Origin: Porticoccus sp.
GTDB taxonomy: Bacteria > Pseudomonadota > Gammaproteobacteria > Pseudomonadales > Porticoccaceae
Reading direction: 5' to 3'
NCBI GenBank assembly: GCA_018066715.1
Contig: JAGPWA010000091.1
Location: 1-64,000 of the forward strand
Length of the DNA: 64,000 bases
In this document: one piece after another, positions 1 through 11,477 of the stretch
How positions within the stretch are numbered: position 1 is the stretch's first letter
Layout of the letters: each line of letters begins with the position of its first letter
Notes under the pieces: model-generated
Told to the model about the DNA's origin: nothing
The model's database searches: none
The model's input: only the letters and a program-made list of their open reading frames with translations
Program-made: the position numbers and the translations under genes

Positions 1-707
1 TGTCCCATGTAACACCCCTTTTTGAAGCTGATGCCTTCAATAGCCTGCAGGTTGAGCATTTGAGGGACAAACATAGCGACAGTTTCAGTTTGCACATGGC
101 CAAGGCCTGCCCGAATATCTTGTAAATGCCAAAAGTCATTGCCTGTGGGTGTGGCATTGGCGGAGAGCTCTTTCCAGACAGATGGGGCATCTTCGGTGGG
201 GACGATTAGCAACTGACGGCCATCACCCAATGGATAGCGGTAACTGGCTAGAATATTGCTGGCAAGTGTTTCAGCCTCTTCTCCGCAAATACCGATCAGT
301 TGATAGTCCTCGCTAGTATCAAGCAACTGGGTTTTGAAGAAGGCAGAAAACTTGGATAATTCATCAATATTTTGCTGGACTAGCTGGTGATTCATTACCA
401 ACAATAACTGATCTTCACTGGGTTGACATAACAGGAAGTCTGCCAGCGTTCTTCCTTTGAGGTTGCAGCGGGCTCCAATTAGGCTATGGCCCAGACTAAG
501 TTGCTGAACATCACATGTTACCTGTCCTTGCAGGAAGCGAGCAGAGTCTGCTCCCTTAATAGAAAGCAGGCCAAGATGGATCAGTGGTGTGATAGTTGTT
601 TTGCTTTCCAGTTCGGGGTAGTCACCGGGTTTTTCACCAAAAGAGATGATGTTTCGCTCAACAACAGAAGCACCCTGTTGGTGCAAAAAAGAATGCCAGC
701 TGTTCAT
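1..707 (-). CDS. ygfZ: tRNA-modifying / folate-binding protein YgfZ (3' end truncated by window edge)
   Basis: Reverse-strand reading from ATG at 707 gives MNSWHSFLHQQGASVVERNIISFGEKPGDYPELES...LNLQAIEGISFKKGCYMGQ, with the KGCY-GQ signature; divergent from sdhE. Absent from the ORF track because it runs off the window. Confidence 0.85.
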   Translation of the reverse strand, partial: MNSWHSFLHQQGASVVERNIISFGEKPGDYPELESKTTITPLIHLGLLSIKGADSARFLQGQVTCDVQQLSLGHSLIGARCNLKGRTLADFLLCQPSEDQLLLVMNHQLVQQNIDELSKFSAFFKTQLLDTSEDYQLIGICGEEAETLASNILASYRYPLGDGRQLLIVPTEDAPSVWKELSANATPTGNDFWHLQDIRAGLGHVQTETVAMFVPQMLNLQAIEGISFKKGCYMG

Positions 708-806
708 ATTTAGCCCAGTGAAGAGAAGCCAGATATCTTAGTGGGTAAACTGGGGCAGTTCCACTATAATAGCCGTCCTTTTTGGCATGAGAGATAGGTA
801 GCGTAG

Positions 807-1052
807 ATGGATAGAAACCGACTTTTTTGGGCGAGCCGACGGGGTATGCTTGAATTGGATCTGGTATTGCTGCCTTTTCTTGAGAAAATTTATCCAACGC
901 TGGAACAGGAAGACAAAGAACGTTACTGGCGTCTTCTCGATTCAGAGGATCAGGATATGTTTGGTTGGTTTCTTCGACGAGAAGACCCCGAAGATTCGGA
1001 CTTGAAAAAAATAGTGCAGATCATTCGTGACACTCGACCACAAACCCGTTGA
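807..1052 (+). CDS. sdhE: FAD assembly factor SdhE
   Basis: 81 aa with RRGMLELDLVLLPF motif. Confidence 0.93.
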   Translation: MDRNRLFWASRRGMLELDLVLLPFLEKIYPTLEQEDKERYWRLLDSEDQDMFGWFLRREDPEDSDLKKIVQIIRDTRPQTR

Positions 1053-1452
1053 GGTTAATCTTCAACGATCAAGGTTTCTTTTACTCTGGATAATTGCCAT
1101 CCATTGTTTTTCCTCGGCAGCACTCTTATTACTAGGGCTGCCTATTTTATTCGTTGTTCCCTTGTTGGTTATCATTTTAGTGGGTTTTTACGTTTCTTTT
1201 CGACGGTGGAGCAATCCAGCCTGGCAAGCAGTAATTTGTGATGAAGGATGCTGGGTTTTAAAGGGTGAAAAGGGTGTACAGGAAGCCAGTCTTCACTGGT
1301 TTTATCATTTTGGTCAATTGGTTATCTTAGGTTTTCGGATGGGTAAACACGGAAAGGTGACACTTTCATTGTTTCCTGATGCTGTCAGCGCTGAGCAGTT
1401 AAGGCAACTTCGACAGGTGCTGCTATTGGCTACACCTACAAGCGCTCACTAG
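1027..1452 (+). CDS. ygfX: YgfX-like small membrane protein
   Basis: Two hydrophobic segments near the N-terminus, overlaps the sdhE 3' end as in sdhE-ygfX operons; low-similarity family so mainly context. Confidence 0.6.
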   Translation: MTLDHKPVEVNLQRSRFLLLWIIAIHCFSSAALLLLGLPILFVVPLLVIILVGFYVSFRRWSNPAWQAVICDEGCWVLKGEKGVQEASLHWFYHFGQLVILGFRMGKHGKVTLSLFPDAVSAEQLRQLRQVLLLATPTSAH

Positions 1453-3071
1453 TCTTTATTGGCAACAATATTTTGCCCCGCATAGTTGATGGGAACCATG
1501 ATAGTGTCTTTGGCAATGGGTGAGGTGTTGGGGTAATCGAGTGTGTAGTGAAGACCCCGGCTTTCTTTGCGCTGCTTGGCACATCGAATGATAAGTTCTG
1601 CTACTAGAACTAGGTTACGAAGTTCCAGTAAATCCCGGCTAATTTTGTAGTTACTGTAATAATCCTGGATTTCTTTTTGTAATAATTCGGCGCGGTGTTT
1701 GGCCCGCTCCAGTCGTTTTTGAGTACGAACAATGCCTACATAGTCCCACATGAACCGCCGTAGCTCATCCCAGTTGTGTGATATCACCACGTCTTCGTCA
1801 GAATGAGTAACCCGGCTTTCATCCCAGGGCCTGGCTGACTCTGGCTCAGGAATAGCTTCAATCGTTTGATCGATGGCAGCCGCCGCGGAGCGGCCATAAA
1901 CAACACATTCCACTAAAGAGTTGCTGGCCATACGATTTGCGCCATGTAAGCCTGTAAATGCTGTTTCTCCTATAGCATATAGGTTCCATAGGTCAGTTTG
2001 TCCCATCTTATTAACCATGATACCGCCGCAGGTGTAGTGAGCAGCGGGCACTACAGGGATAGGTTCTTTGGTGATATCGATACCGTAAATTAAGCATTGG
2101 GCTTTAACGGTGGGAAAGTGGCTTTCAATAAATTCAGCGGGTTTGTGGGTAATGTCTAAATAGACACAGTCACTCCCCAACCGTTTCATTTCATGGTCAA
2201 TGGCACGGGCTACTATGTCTCGAGGCGCGAGTTCGGCTTCTGGGTGGAACTTCTTCATGAAGCGCTCACCGTCAGGCAATCTTAGGTAGGCCCCTTCACC
2301 CCGGAGTGCTTCGGTCATTAAAAAAGCTTTGGCATTGGGGTGATAGAGACAGGTGGGGTGAAATTGATTGAACTCCATGTTGGCCACCCGACAACCACGG
2401 CGCCACGCGACAGCGATGCCATCGCCAGTAGCCCCATCTGGGTTGCTTGTATAGAGGTAAGCTTTGCTGGCGCCGCCGGTTGCCAGTATCACAACTTTAG
2501 CTTGAAAAACACAGACACGGTCACTCTGGGTATCAAGGACGTAGGCTCCAGTACATCGAATTCGGCTTGAGTTTTTGTCAGCCTGGGTGATCAGATCGAC
2601 AATGACATGATGCTCAAATAATTCGATGTTATTACTTTCTGCCACCTTGTCAGATAGTGAGGTGGACACCTCTTTGCCTGTTGCATCAGCTGTGTGCAGT
2701 ATTCTGCGGTGACTGTGCCCGCCTTCTTGGGTTAAGTGGTACTCAGCGTTGTTATGATTTTGAGTGAATTGGACGCCTTGCTCTATTAGCCAGTGAATGG
2801 CTTCTGGGCCATTTTCAACCGTATATTTAACAGCATCTTCATGGCAGAGACCGGCACCAGCAGCGAGAGTGTCTTGAAAGTGAGCATCCGTTGAATCTTC
2901 ATTATCGAAAACAGCGGCGATGCCCCCTTGGGCAAACCAAGTTGAACCTGACTTGATTGAACTCTTACTGAGTAGGGCAACCTGGTGCTTGTCGGCCAGC
3001 TGCAGGGCTGCGGTCATCCCCGCAGCACCACTTCCAATGACAAGAACACCATGGTTAAAGGATTTATTCAT
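1449..3071 (-). CDS. nadB: L-aspartate oxidase
   Basis: [21 protein letters not shown]-binding start, [14 protein letters not shown]; internal Met at 3071 preferred over the 3125 start. Confidence 0.95.
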   Translation of the reverse strand: MNKSFNHGVLVIGSGAAGMTAALQLADKHQVALLSKSSIKSGSTWFAQGGIAAVFDNEDSTDAHFQDTLAAGAGLCHEDAVKYTVENGPEAIHWLIEQGVQFTQNHNNAEYHLTQEGGHSHRRILHTADATGKEVSTSLSDKVAESNNIELFEHHVIVDLITQADKNSSRIRCTGAYVLDTQSDRVCVFQAKVVILATGGASKAYLYTSNPDGATGDGIAVAWRRGCRVANMEFNQFHPTCLYHPNAKAFLMTEALRGEGAYLRLPDGERFMKKFHPEAELAPRDIVARAIDHEMKRLGSDCVYLDITHKPAEFIESHFPTVKAQCLIYGIDITKEPIPVVPAAHYTCGGIMVNKMGQTDLWNLYAIGETAFTGLHGANRMASNSLVECVVYGRSAAAAIDQTIEAIPEPESARPWDESRVTHSDEDVVISHNWDELRRFMWDYVGIVRTQKRLERAKHRAELLQKEIQDYYSNYKISRDLLELRNLVLVAELIIRCAKQRKESRGLHYTLDYPNTSPIAKDTIMVPINYAGQNIVANKD

Positions 3072-3163
3072 TTGCGGTCCTGGTACCTCAAAATCCGTGG
3101 GGGGCATGATAGTATAGCGGGGCAAAAATAAATACTGGCGTCACTTTAGTTAATTGAGAATGC

Positions 3164-3190
3164 GAACTAATTACAGATCAGGTGGTCTAG
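3164..3190 (+). promoter_or_regulatory. candidate sigma-E/AlgU autoregulatory promoter
   Basis: GAACTA - 16 nt - TCTAG upstream of rpoE, resembling the GAACTT-N16/17-TCTGA consensus. Confidence 0.45.
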
Positions 3191-3229
3191 CAACCTGCCA
3201 TATTTGATGTTGTGGGGATTGGAGTAGTG

Positions 3230-3814
3230 ATGGAAGCCGAGCAGGCGAAAGATACCGATAAGCAGTTAGTTGCTCGCGTCCAAAAAGGTGACAAAAGAGC
3301 ATTTGACATGCTTGTACTGAAATATCAGTACAAGGTGCATGCCATTGTTAGCCGTTATATAAAGGACTTTGACGAAGTTAATGACGTTGTGCAGGAAGCT
3401 TTCATTAAGGCTTATCGAGCACTGGCCAAGTTTCGTGGCGAAAGTGCGTTCTACACATGGCTTTATCGCATTGCAGTAAATACTGCCAAAAACTACTTGG
3501 TTGCTCGTAATCGTCGCCCACCAGCGAGTGATGTGGATGCGGGTGATGCAGATTATTATGAGGGTGGACAGCGGCTCCAGGATGTTGCTTCTCCGGAGAA
3601 CCTGCTTTATCGAGATGAGCTTGAGGCTGTCGTCGATCAGTCTATTAGAGATTTACCTGAGGACCTTCGTACTGCGGTAACTTTACGTGAATTTGAAGGT
3701 CTCAGTTATGAGGAAATTGCTGAGGTGATGGACTGCCCAGTTGGGACTGTGAGGTCGAGAATATTTCGGGCTCGAGAGGCCATTGATGAAAAGGTTAAGG
3801 CATTAGGAAATTAA
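3230..3814 (+). CDS. rpoE: RNA polymerase sigma-E (AlgU/RpoE)
   Basis: DKQLVARVQKGDKRAFDMLVLKYQYKV, FRGESAFYTWLYRIAVNTAKN; followed by rseABC-mucD. Confidence 0.95.
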   Translation: MEAEQAKDTDKQLVARVQKGDKRAFDMLVLKYQYKVHAIVSRYIKDFDEVNDVVQEAFIKAYRALAKFRGESAFYTWLYRIAVNTAKNYLVARNRRPPASDVDAGDADYYEGGQRLQDVASPENLLYRDELEAVVDQSIRDLPEDLRTAVTLREFEGLSYEEIAEVMDCPVGTVRSRIFRAREAIDEKVKALGN

Positions 3815-3948
3815 TATTTCGAAGTTGTTGAACCTTTTGTTAAGGCCTATGTCTTACAGGTAGTTTTTCGATAACCTACTAGGTGGTGTCAGTATCTGAT
3901 TGATGACATTTAGTGTTGGGGTAACAGTGAACTGAGGTGACTGCAGGC

Positions 3949-4605
3949 ATGAGTGACAATAAAACTCAAATAAAAGAATCTCTGTCAGCGCTTATGGATG
4001 GCCAAGCTGATGAACTGGAAGTTCGAAGAGTACTTAAAGGTGTTTCCGAAGATGATGAGTTGCGTGATACATGGCGCCGCCATCAAATGGCCGCTGCGGC
4101 CATGCGTCGTGAGCTTCCCATGCAGGTTGTGGATTACTCTTCTGCAATTCGTAATGCCATCGAGCATGAGCCTAAACTTGGCAGTGAAACTCGTGTAGGG
4201 CGACTTCTTAAGCCTCTAGGCCGTTTTGCCGTTGCGGCATCTGTTGCTGCAATCGCGGTTGTTGGCGTACAGCAGTATGCTCAAACTGTAAATAAAACGG
4301 CTCCCTTGGCAGCTGTCAATGAAGTGCAAGTTGATTTAGGCACTCCACAGTTACGGACAGCGGCTGAATTCGGTATACCACCTGTCACCGCTCGCACTGT
4401 GAGTACTTCCAATAACCCTGGACAGGGCTATACAGCACCTCAATCTGTTGTTCAGGTTAGTAATGTTGTGCCAGATCAGATAACTCGTGAACAGGTTCAG
4501 GCTTATCTCAACGAATTAATGTTACAGCACACTGAGCACGCAGCAATGAATACCAATCAAGGTATGCTGCCCTTCGCTCGTATGCCAACTGACCAGGATC
4601 AGTGA
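3949..4605 (+). CDS. rseA: sigma-E negative regulator RseA/MucA
   Basis: LSALMDGQADELEVRRVL anti-sigma N-terminus, one TM segment, position after rpoE. Confidence 0.88.
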   Translation: MSDNKTQIKESLSALMDGQADELEVRRVLKGVSEDDELRDTWRRHQMAAAAMRRELPMQVVDYSSAIRNAIEHEPKLGSETRVGRLLKPLGRFAVAASVAAIAVVGVQQYAQTVNKTAPLAAVNEVQVDLGTPQLRTAAEFGIPPVTARTVSTSNNPGQGYTAPQSVVQVSNVVPDQITREQVQAYLNELMLQHTEHAAMNTNQGMLPFARMPTDQDQ

Positions 4606-5597
4606 AAACAACATTATTAAAACCTAAGTTATTGACGTTTTTCTCCAGGTTATGTGCTGCGACTTGCCTCTTGGTGGTCGCAGCCTCACCGTCTTTTGCT
4701 CTCGATGACATCAACTCCGTTACCAGTTTGCTAAAACGAATGGCCGAGGCCAATCGACAGATCAGCTATCAGGGGATTTTCTCCTATGAGCATGGTGGGG
4801 CTTTAAAAACTGTTAAGGTTTTTCATGCAGTACGTGATGGTCAGGAGTTTGAGCGGATAATCCATCTTAGTGGTCCCAAGAGGGAGGTTGTACGGAGAGG
4901 GAATGACCTTAGCTGTCAGCGGCTCGGTGATGCCATGCTAAGGGGGGCTGCCTTAGGTATAGCCAACATCTCTCGTGGCCATCTGGAGAATTATTACGAT
5001 CTCTATATTAAAGGAGATGAAAGAGTTGCTGGGCGCGATGTGACCATTGTTCATGTTGTACCCAAAGATGACTTTCGTTATGGGTATGTCTTGGGCATTG
5101 ATAAAGAAACGGGGCTCTTACTTCAATCCATGCTGATCGGTAGTGACAAACGGGTATTAGAACGATTTCAGTTTGTGGATATCTCGATTGGCATCCTGAT
5201 TGATGATATGGCGTTGGAGCCGACAGATACAGAGCATCATATGGCCTCTTTAAATACGTCCCCGTGTCTAGATGATATGACACACTCTTCTGAATCGACT
5301 GTTCGTCAATGGAAAGCGTCATGGTTGCCACCTGGTTTTGCCATGGCTGGCTCTCATCAGTCTACTGAAACAGACCGAGAAACACGGGTATTCACTGATG
5401 GCCTTGCTGTTTTTTCCATATTTATTGATTCAGGCGAAGCTGCTAACTTGCCAATAATACAGGCCCAGCGTGGCGCCACGGTCGCCTTTCTCATTCGCAT
5501 GGATATTGAGAGCACTAACTACGCTATCTGTGTTGTTGGCGAAATCCCAATTAAAACAGCCAAGAAAGTGGCTGAGTCTATGGCTCGATTACAGTAG
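4602..5597 (+). CDS. rseB: sigma-E regulatory protein RseB/MucB
   Basis: Signal peptide, LLKRMAEANRQISYQGIFSYEHGG; operon context. Confidence 0.9.
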   Translation: MKTTLLKPKLLTFFSRLCAATCLLVVAASPSFALDDINSVTSLLKRMAEANRQISYQGIFSYEHGGALKTVKVFHAVRDGQEFERIIHLSGPKREVVRRGNDLSCQRLGDAMLRGAALGIANISRGHLENYYDLYIKGDERVAGRDVTIVHVVPKDDFRYGYVLGIDKETGLLLQSMLIGSDKRVLERFQFVDISIGILIDDMALEPTDTEHHMASLNTSPCLDDMTHSSESTVRQWKASWLPPGFAMAGSHQSTETDRETRVFTDGLAVFSIFIDSGEAANLPIIQAQRGATVAFLIRMDIESTNYAICVVGEIPIKTAKKVAESMARLQ

Positions 5598-5722
5598 TCC
5601 TTGCTTAGCCTTCACGAGGTGTCGTTTGGGGCAGGGAGTATATTTATATACTCTATCCTAGCCCCCAGTGTTAAAGACCGATTAGAATTGTTGCATTAAT
5701 TTGAATTAAGAGAATATTATCA

Positions 5723-6178
5723 GTGATAAAGGAAACAGGTCGTGTGGTCGCTATTGAAGAGGATGGTGTATGGGTTGAAACCATACAGCAGTCTGCGTGC
5801 CAGACCTGTGTCGCTGAGAAGGGCTGTGGCCAGAGTTTGATTGCTAAAATGACGGGTAAAACTACAGCGATTAGAGTATTGCCTGGTCACTGTGATCTTA
5901 GCCTTATTGGGAGGGATGACCGTGTTGTTATCGGTATTCCCGAGCATGTGGTGGTCAGCGGCACTCTGCTGATTTATTTGCTTCCGTTGCTGACTATGAT
6001 TTCTGGAGCCCTACTGTTTGACTTTTTGGCAACGACTAGCACAGCAAGCGATATTTATACGGCGTTAGGGGGGCTGCTTGGGCTGGTTACAGGAGGTCTC
6101 ATCGTTAGGGGGCATTCACACCTCAATCGAAACAATCTTGATGTACAGCCTATGCTTATAGAGCAGCTGCCGTCCTAG
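5723..6178 (+). CDS. rseC: SoxR-reducing/RseC family protein
   Basis: VVAIEEDGVWVETIQQSACQTCVAEKGCGQ cysteine motif, two TM segments. Confidence 0.88.
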   Translation: MIKETGRVVAIEEDGVWVETIQQSACQTCVAEKGCGQSLIAKMTGKTTAIRVLPGHCDLSLIGRDDRVVIGIPEHVVVSGTLLIYLLPLLTMISGALLFDFLATTSTASDIYTALGGLLGLVTGGLIVRGHSHLNRNNLDVQPMLIEQLPS

Positions 6179-6284
6179 AGCCGCTTTCTTCATAAAACAA
6201 CTTCCAGTGAACAACTAAGTCTAACCTTTCTTAATTTTAACTGTCTGATACAGCGACTCGTCAAACATTATTGGGAGAGCTTGT

Positions 6285-7652
6285 ATGCTTAAGCAGTTCA
6301 TGGCATTTTTTCTGTTGACCAACCTTTATTGGGGTGAGGTCGCATATGGTCATGGCTTACCCAGTTTTACTGAGTTGATTGAGGCAGCTTCACCTGCAGT
6401 GGTAAAAATAGAGACTATTCAAGTTGAGCAAATTCAAAGTGTTCCTCAGTTGCGCCGTAATGATATCCCCGGAATTTATCAAGATTTATTTGAGCACCGG
6501 CGTGGGCGGCCTAAAGATGGGGGTTCTATGGGATCTGGCTTTCTCATTTCCCATGATGGATATATTCTCACCAATCACCATGTTGTCGAGGGCGCAGATG
6601 AAATCGTCATTCAATTACTGGATCGTCGTGAGTTTGATGCAAAGATCGTGGGTTTTGATCAACGCTCGGACCTCGCATTGCTTAAAATTAATTCGGATGA
6701 CTTGCCAGCACTAAAATTTGCGAAACCCGATAAGCTTAAAGTGGGTGAGTGGGTGATAGCCATTGGATCCCCATTTGACCTAGATTACTCAGCGAGCGCG
6801 GGGATTATTAGCGCTATTGGCCGGAGTCTCCCCACTGACAAGGGTGATAACTATGTCCCTTTTGTTCAGAGTGATGTCGCGATTAACCCAGGTAATTCTG
6901 GCGGTCCTCTCCTCAATCTAGATGGAGATGTTGTCGGGGTTAATTCGCAGATATTCTCCCGGTCAGGTGGCTCCATTGGTGTCTCATTTTCTATCCCGGT
7001 GAGTGTCGCGGTTGAAGTGGTTGACCAATTAAAGTCCAAAGGACGTGTAGATAGGGGGTGGCTTGGTGTTTATACACAGGATGTGGATAAAGACTTGACT
7101 CGATCACTTGGGTTAAAAAAGCCTCACGGGGCGTTAATTGCACAAGTTGAGATAGGTAGCCCTGCCGACAAGGCCGGTATTCTTGCCGGGGATGTTGTTG
7201 TCAGTCTTAATGGTCAGGCCATTATTGACTCTAGCGATCTCCCCCATGTGGTTGGTCTAATTTCTCCGGGAAGAAAGGTAACAGCAGACCTTGTTCGAAA
7301 AGGTAAAACAAGAACCCTGGATATTGTTATCGGCGTACTATCGAGTCCTGACCCAGTAGTTAAGGTGATTGATCATCCGGACAAGCTGGGACTGATTGTT
7401 GCCGCTGTAGATGATGCTGAGGTGAGTCGATGGCGGAGGGGGGTTCTGGTCAAATTAGTCGTTTCTGATTCTTCGGCCCATCATGCAGGGATTCGTCAAG
7501 GAGACGTTATTGTACAGCTGGGTCACAACAGCATTGATAGCCCGGAACAGTATTATGATGGGGTCGAAGCATTACCCAAGGGCGAGCCAGTAACTATTCG
7601 ATTAATTCGCCAGGGTCGATCGATTTCCGGCAGTATACAAGTTGATGGTTAA
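6285..7652 (+). CDS. degP: periplasmic serine protease DegP/MucD
   Basis: GSGFLISHDGYILTNHHVV, SDLALLKI, NPGNSGGPL, two PDZ domains. Confidence 0.95.
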   Translation: MLKQFMAFFLLTNLYWGEVAYGHGLPSFTELIEAASPAVVKIETIQVEQIQSVPQLRRNDIPGIYQDLFEHRRGRPKDGGSMGSGFLISHDGYILTNHHVVEGADEIVIQLLDRREFDAKIVGFDQRSDLALLKINSDDLPALKFAKPDKLKVGEWVIAIGSPFDLDYSASAGIISAIGRSLPTDKGDNYVPFVQSDVAINPGNSGGPLLNLDGDVVGVNSQIFSRSGGSIGVSFSIPVSVAVEVVDQLKSKGRVDRGWLGVYTQDVDKDLTRSLGLKKPHGALIAQVEIGSPADKAGILAGDVVVSLNGQAIIDSSDLPHVVGLISPGRKVTADLVRKGKTRTLDIVIGVLSSPDPVVKVIDHPDKLGLIVAAVDDAEVSRWRRGVLVKLVVSDSSAHHAGIRQGDVIVQLGHNSIDSPEQYYDGVEALPKGEPVTIRLIRQGRSISGSIQVDG

Positions 7653-7807
7653 CAGATTTGATTACCTATTACAGGTTGTGTTCTACATGACAGGAGATCG
7701 TTTTATGTAGAAGGCAATTCGTGGCTTCAATGTGCCAAATAGGCTAGACTGCACGCCGAAAATCAACCCACATGCCATTACTGGCAACTAACCTAAATTG
7801 AAGCGCT

Positions 7808-9607
7808 GTGTCTGACCTAAGTCATATTCGAAACTTTTCCATTATTGCTCATATCGACCATGGGAAATCTACTATAGCTGATCGTTTTATCCAGGTATGC
7901 GGAGGCCTTGCCGAGCGGGAGATGGCGGAGCAGGTTCTCGATTCCATGGATATTGAGCGGGAACGAGGCATCACCATTAAAGCTCAGAGCGTGACTCTGG
8001 ATTTTATTGCCAAAGATGGTAAAACCTATCAGCTAAACTTTATTGATACCCCAGGACACGTGGATTTTTCCTATGAAGTATCCCGCTCCCTCGCAGCTTG
8101 TGAAGGGGCTCTGTTGGTTGTTGATGCAGGGCAAGGGGTTGAAGCCCAGTCTGTTGCAAATTGCTATACCGCTATTACACAGGGGCTTGAAGTGCTGCCT
8201 GTCCTGAACAAAATGGACCTCCCTCAAGCGGAACCAGAGCGAGTTATAGAAGAAATTGAGGATATTATAGGTATTGATGCTGTGGATGCTGTTCGATGCA
8301 GTGCCAAAACAGGTATTGGTATCGACGATATTTTGGAACAGCTAGTCATTAAAATTCCTCCACCAACGGGAGATGTAGACGCTCCATTACAGGCGCTGAT
8401 TATTGACTCTTGGTTTGATAATTATCTAGGCGTGGTTTCTCTGGTACGTGTTACCGAGGGAACGCTCAAGTCTAAAGACAAAATTATTACCAAGTCTATT
8501 GGTAAAGCCCAAATTGTTGATAGTGTGGGCGTCTTTACGCCAAAACGTAAGGTCACAGGTGTACTTCGTGCTGGTGAGGTAGGCTTTGTTGTGGCTGGTA
8601 TCAAAGATATTCTTGGCGCACCTGTGGGTGATACCTTTACTCATGCTAAGACACCGGATGTCCCCGCATTACCCGGTTTTCAGAAGGTTAAACCTCAAGT
8701 TTATGCGGGTATGTTTCCGATTAGTTCGGATGATTTTGAGGGTTTCCGCGAGGCATTATCCAAACTGACCCTGAATGATGCATCACTTTTCTATGAGCCC
8801 GAGAGCTCAGATGCTTTGGGCTTTGGTTTTCGCTGCGGTTTTCTTGGCATGCTGCACATGGAGATTATCCAAGAGCGGCTAGAGCGAGAGTACGACCTTG
8901 ATCTCATTACGACGGCCCCCACGGTTGTTTATGAAGTGTTAAAGACTGATGGTAGTCTCATTCATATCTCAAATCCGTCAGACCTGCCAGACCCTGTTTA
9001 TATTGATGAAATGCGTGAACCACTCTGTGAAGCCAATATTTTGGTACCAAAGGATTATGTGGGCAATGTGATGACCCTCTGCATTGACAAGCGGGGTGTA
9101 CAGAAAGATATGCAGTTCGTCGGTGGGCAGGTATCGCTTACCTATGAAATTCCTATGAATGAAGTAGTGATGGATTTCTTCGACCGGCTGAAATCAGTCA
9201 GTCGTGGCTTTGCTTCCCTGGACTATAGCTTTACCCGGTTCGAGGCAGCTCCTCTGGTTAGGCTGGATGTGTTGATCAATGGAGACAAGGTCGATGCCTT
9301 GGCGGTGATTATTCACCGTGATCATTCGCAGCACAGAGGCCGCCAGCTCACTGAGAAAATGAAAGAATTGATTCCTCGCCAAATGTTTGATGTAGCTATT
9401 CAGGCCGCTATTGGTGGGCATGTGATTGCACGGACATCGGTTAAGGCACTTCGGAAAAATGTTACCGCAAAATGTTATGGTGGCGATATTTCTCGGAAGA
9501 AGAAATTACTGGAGAAGCAGAAAGAGGGAAAGAAACGCATGAAGCGGGTGGGTAATGTGGAAATTCCTCAGGCTGCCTTCTTGGCTGTGCTGAAAACAGA
9601 TAGCTGA
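7808..9607 (+). CDS. lepA: elongation factor 4
   Basis: [21 protein letters not shown], full-length LepA. Confidence 0.98.
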   Translation: MSDLSHIRNFSIIAHIDHGKSTIADRFIQVCGGLAEREMAEQVLDSMDIERERGITIKAQSVTLDFIAKDGKTYQLNFIDTPGHVDFSYEVSRSLAACEGALLVVDAGQGVEAQSVANCYTAITQGLEVLPVLNKMDLPQAEPERVIEEIEDIIGIDAVDAVRCSAKTGIGIDDILEQLVIKIPPPTGDVDAPLQALIIDSWFDNYLGVVSLVRVTEGTLKSKDKIITKSIGKAQIVDSVGVFTPKRKVTGVLRAGEVGFVVAGIKDILGAPVGDTFTHAKTPDVPALPGFQKVKPQVYAGMFPISSDDFEGFREALSKLTLNDASLFYEPESSDALGFGFRCGFLGMLHMEIIQERLEREYDLDLITTAPTVVYEVLKTDGSLIHISNPSDLPDPVYIDEMREPLCEANILVPKDYVGNVMTLCIDKRGVQKDMQFVGGQVSLTYEIPMNEVVMDFFDRLKSVSRGFASLDYSFTRFEAAPLVRLDVLINGDKVDALAVIIHRDHSQHRGRQLTEKMKELIPRQMFDVAIQAAIGGHVIARTSVKALRKNVTAKCYGGDISRKKKLLEKQKEGKKRMKRVGNVEIPQAAFLAVLKTDS

Positions 9608-9632
9608 CACGACAGATAAGAGAGATAGCTAA

Positions 9633-10382
9633 ATGGATATTAATTTCCCACTAGTACTGATGATCTTGGTGATTGTCACAGGGATTATCTGGTTTATAGA
9701 TCGCTTAGTGTTAGCTAAAAAGCGCGGTGATCAGCCCGTGCCCACTTGGGTTGAATACAGTGGTTCCTTCTTTCCTGTATTGCTGGTGGTTTTTGTCCTT
9801 CGCTCTTTTTTATTCGAGCCGTTTCAGATTCCGTCAGGTTCAATGATTCCAACGCTGAAGGTCGGTGACTTTATTCTCGTTAATAAGTATGCCTATGGTT
9901 TGCGCTTGCCGGTTACTGGTACCAAGATTATTCCTGTGAGCGAGCCACAACGTGGGGATGTGATGGTGTTCTTCCCGCCGAATGACGACCGATATTTTAT
10001 CAAACGGGTGATTGGTCTACCTGGTGATAGTATCCGGATTCTCAATAACATACTTTACGTCAATGATGAATTGGCTGAGCAAACAGTCTATCCAGAAATG
10101 CCTGAAGATCCTCGTTTTCTGTTAATGGAAGAGGATTTGGATGGTGTTGTACACCGAATGCAGAAACGTAAGGTGGCGGGACGCTTAGGGAAAAACTACG
10201 CTATTGTTGTACCGAAAGGTCATTATTTTATGGTGGGTGATAATAGAGATAACAGCAGTGATAGTCGTGTTTGGGGGCCTGTTCCAGAGAAGAATATTGT
10301 TGGAAAGGCCGTAGCCGTATGGATGCACTGGGAATCATTCAGCAGCTTGCCTAGCTTTAGCCGAATGGGCAAAATCCAGTAG
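9633..10382 (+). CDS. lepB: signal peptidase I
   Basis: FQIPSGSMIPTL and GDNRDNSSDSR motifs. Confidence 0.97.
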   Translation: MDINFPLVLMILVIVTGIIWFIDRLVLAKKRGDQPVPTWVEYSGSFFPVLLVVFVLRSFLFEPFQIPSGSMIPTLKVGDFILVNKYAYGLRLPVTGTKIIPVSEPQRGDVMVFFPPNDDRYFIKRVIGLPGDSIRILNNILYVNDELAEQTVYPEMPEDPRFLLMEEDLDGVVHRMQKRKVAGRLGKNYAIVVPKGHYFMVGDNRDNSSDSRVWGPVPEKNIVGKAVAVWMHWESFSSLPSFSRMGKIQ

Positions 10383-10415
10383 TCACAGTTTGACGTTATT
10401 AATGGAGATAGGATC

Positions 10416-10781
10416 ATGAAACATAATAAGCAAAAAGGGGTTACAGTCCTTGGTGGACTGACAGTCTTACTTATTGTTGGGTTTTTTCTGACAGCCGTGT
10501 TTAAAGTGGGACCGCTATATCTGGATAATTCCTTTGTACGTGCAGCGCTAGATTCTCTGGCTCAAGAAAATATTCATACGCTGACGGATAAAGACGTTAG
10601 AAAAAAACTCAGCAGCTCCTTCGATATTAACAATATACGTGATGTTGATACGAAACAGATAAAAATTATCCGCGAGAAAACCAAGACATTGGTCACGTTG
10701 AATTATGAAAAACGTATCGAGTTTATGGGGAATGTCGATGTTGTTGTTCGTTTTGAAAACAGTTACGACAGCTCCAAGTAA
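10416..10781 (+). CDS. DUF4845 domain-containing membrane protein
   Basis: KQKGVTVLGGLTVLLIVGFFLT...; conserved position between lepB and rnc. Confidence 0.8.
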   Translation: MKHNKQKGVTVLGGLTVLLIVGFFLTAVFKVGPLYLDNSFVRAALDSLAQENIHTLTDKDVRKKLSSSFDINNIRDVDTKQIKIIREKTKTLVTLNYEKRIEFMGNVDVVVRFENSYDSSK

Positions 10782-10805
10782 TTAAAGATAAGTAGATCAT
10801 ATCGG

Positions 10806-11477
10806 GTGCAAATTACTAAGCAACGTTTCTTGAATCGTATTGGTTATCAGTTCAAAGATCACGCTTTACTGGAGCTGGCCCTGACCCATAGAAGTTGTGG
10901 TTCCAGCAACAATGAACGGCTTGAATTTCTTGGTGATGCCGCGCTAAATTTTATTATTGGCCATGCCATTTATCAGCGGTTACCTGATATTAGAGAAGGT
11001 GAACTAAGTCGCTATCGTTCCAGTTTGGTTAAAGGCGTCACGCTCACTGACGTCGCTAATGAGCTACAGTTGAGCGAGCATCTACATCTGGGCGTGGGGG
11101 AAATAAAATCTGGAGGCCATCATCGGGCTTCAATTCTAGCGGATACTGTAGAAGCTATTATTGGGGCTATTTACCTTGATGGCGGTATGGCTCCTTGTGA
11201 AAAGTCTGTTCTCCAATGGTTTGAATCCAGATTAGAGAACCTTAATGATCAGGGTCTTAAAGACCCAAAAACCCAGCTTCAGGAATTTATGCAGTCCAGT
11301 GGCAGCCCTTTACCGGTCTACGAGGTGGTGGGTGTTTCAGGTGAGGAACACAATCAACAATTTACTGTGCATTGTAGAGTCGATGGCTTGAAGAAACCCA
11401 CCATAGGTTGTGGCAGCAGTCGTCGCCATGCCGAAAAACAAGCCGCTGAGTTGGCCCTAAAAGGATTAATTAAATGA
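10806..11477 (+). CDS. rnc: ribonuclease III
   Basis: [17 protein letters not shown], dsRBD C-terminus. Confidence 0.97.
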   Translation: MQITKQRFLNRIGYQFKDHALLELALTHRSCGSSNNERLEFLGDAALNFIIGHAIYQRLPDIREGELSRYRSSLVKGVTLTDVANELQLSEHLHLGVGEIKSGGHHRASILADTVEAIIGAIYLDGGMAPCEKSVLQWFESRLENLNDQGLKDPKTQLQEFMQSSGSPLPVYEVVGVSGEEHNQQFTVHCRVDGLKKPTIGCGSSRRHAEKQAAELALKGLIK

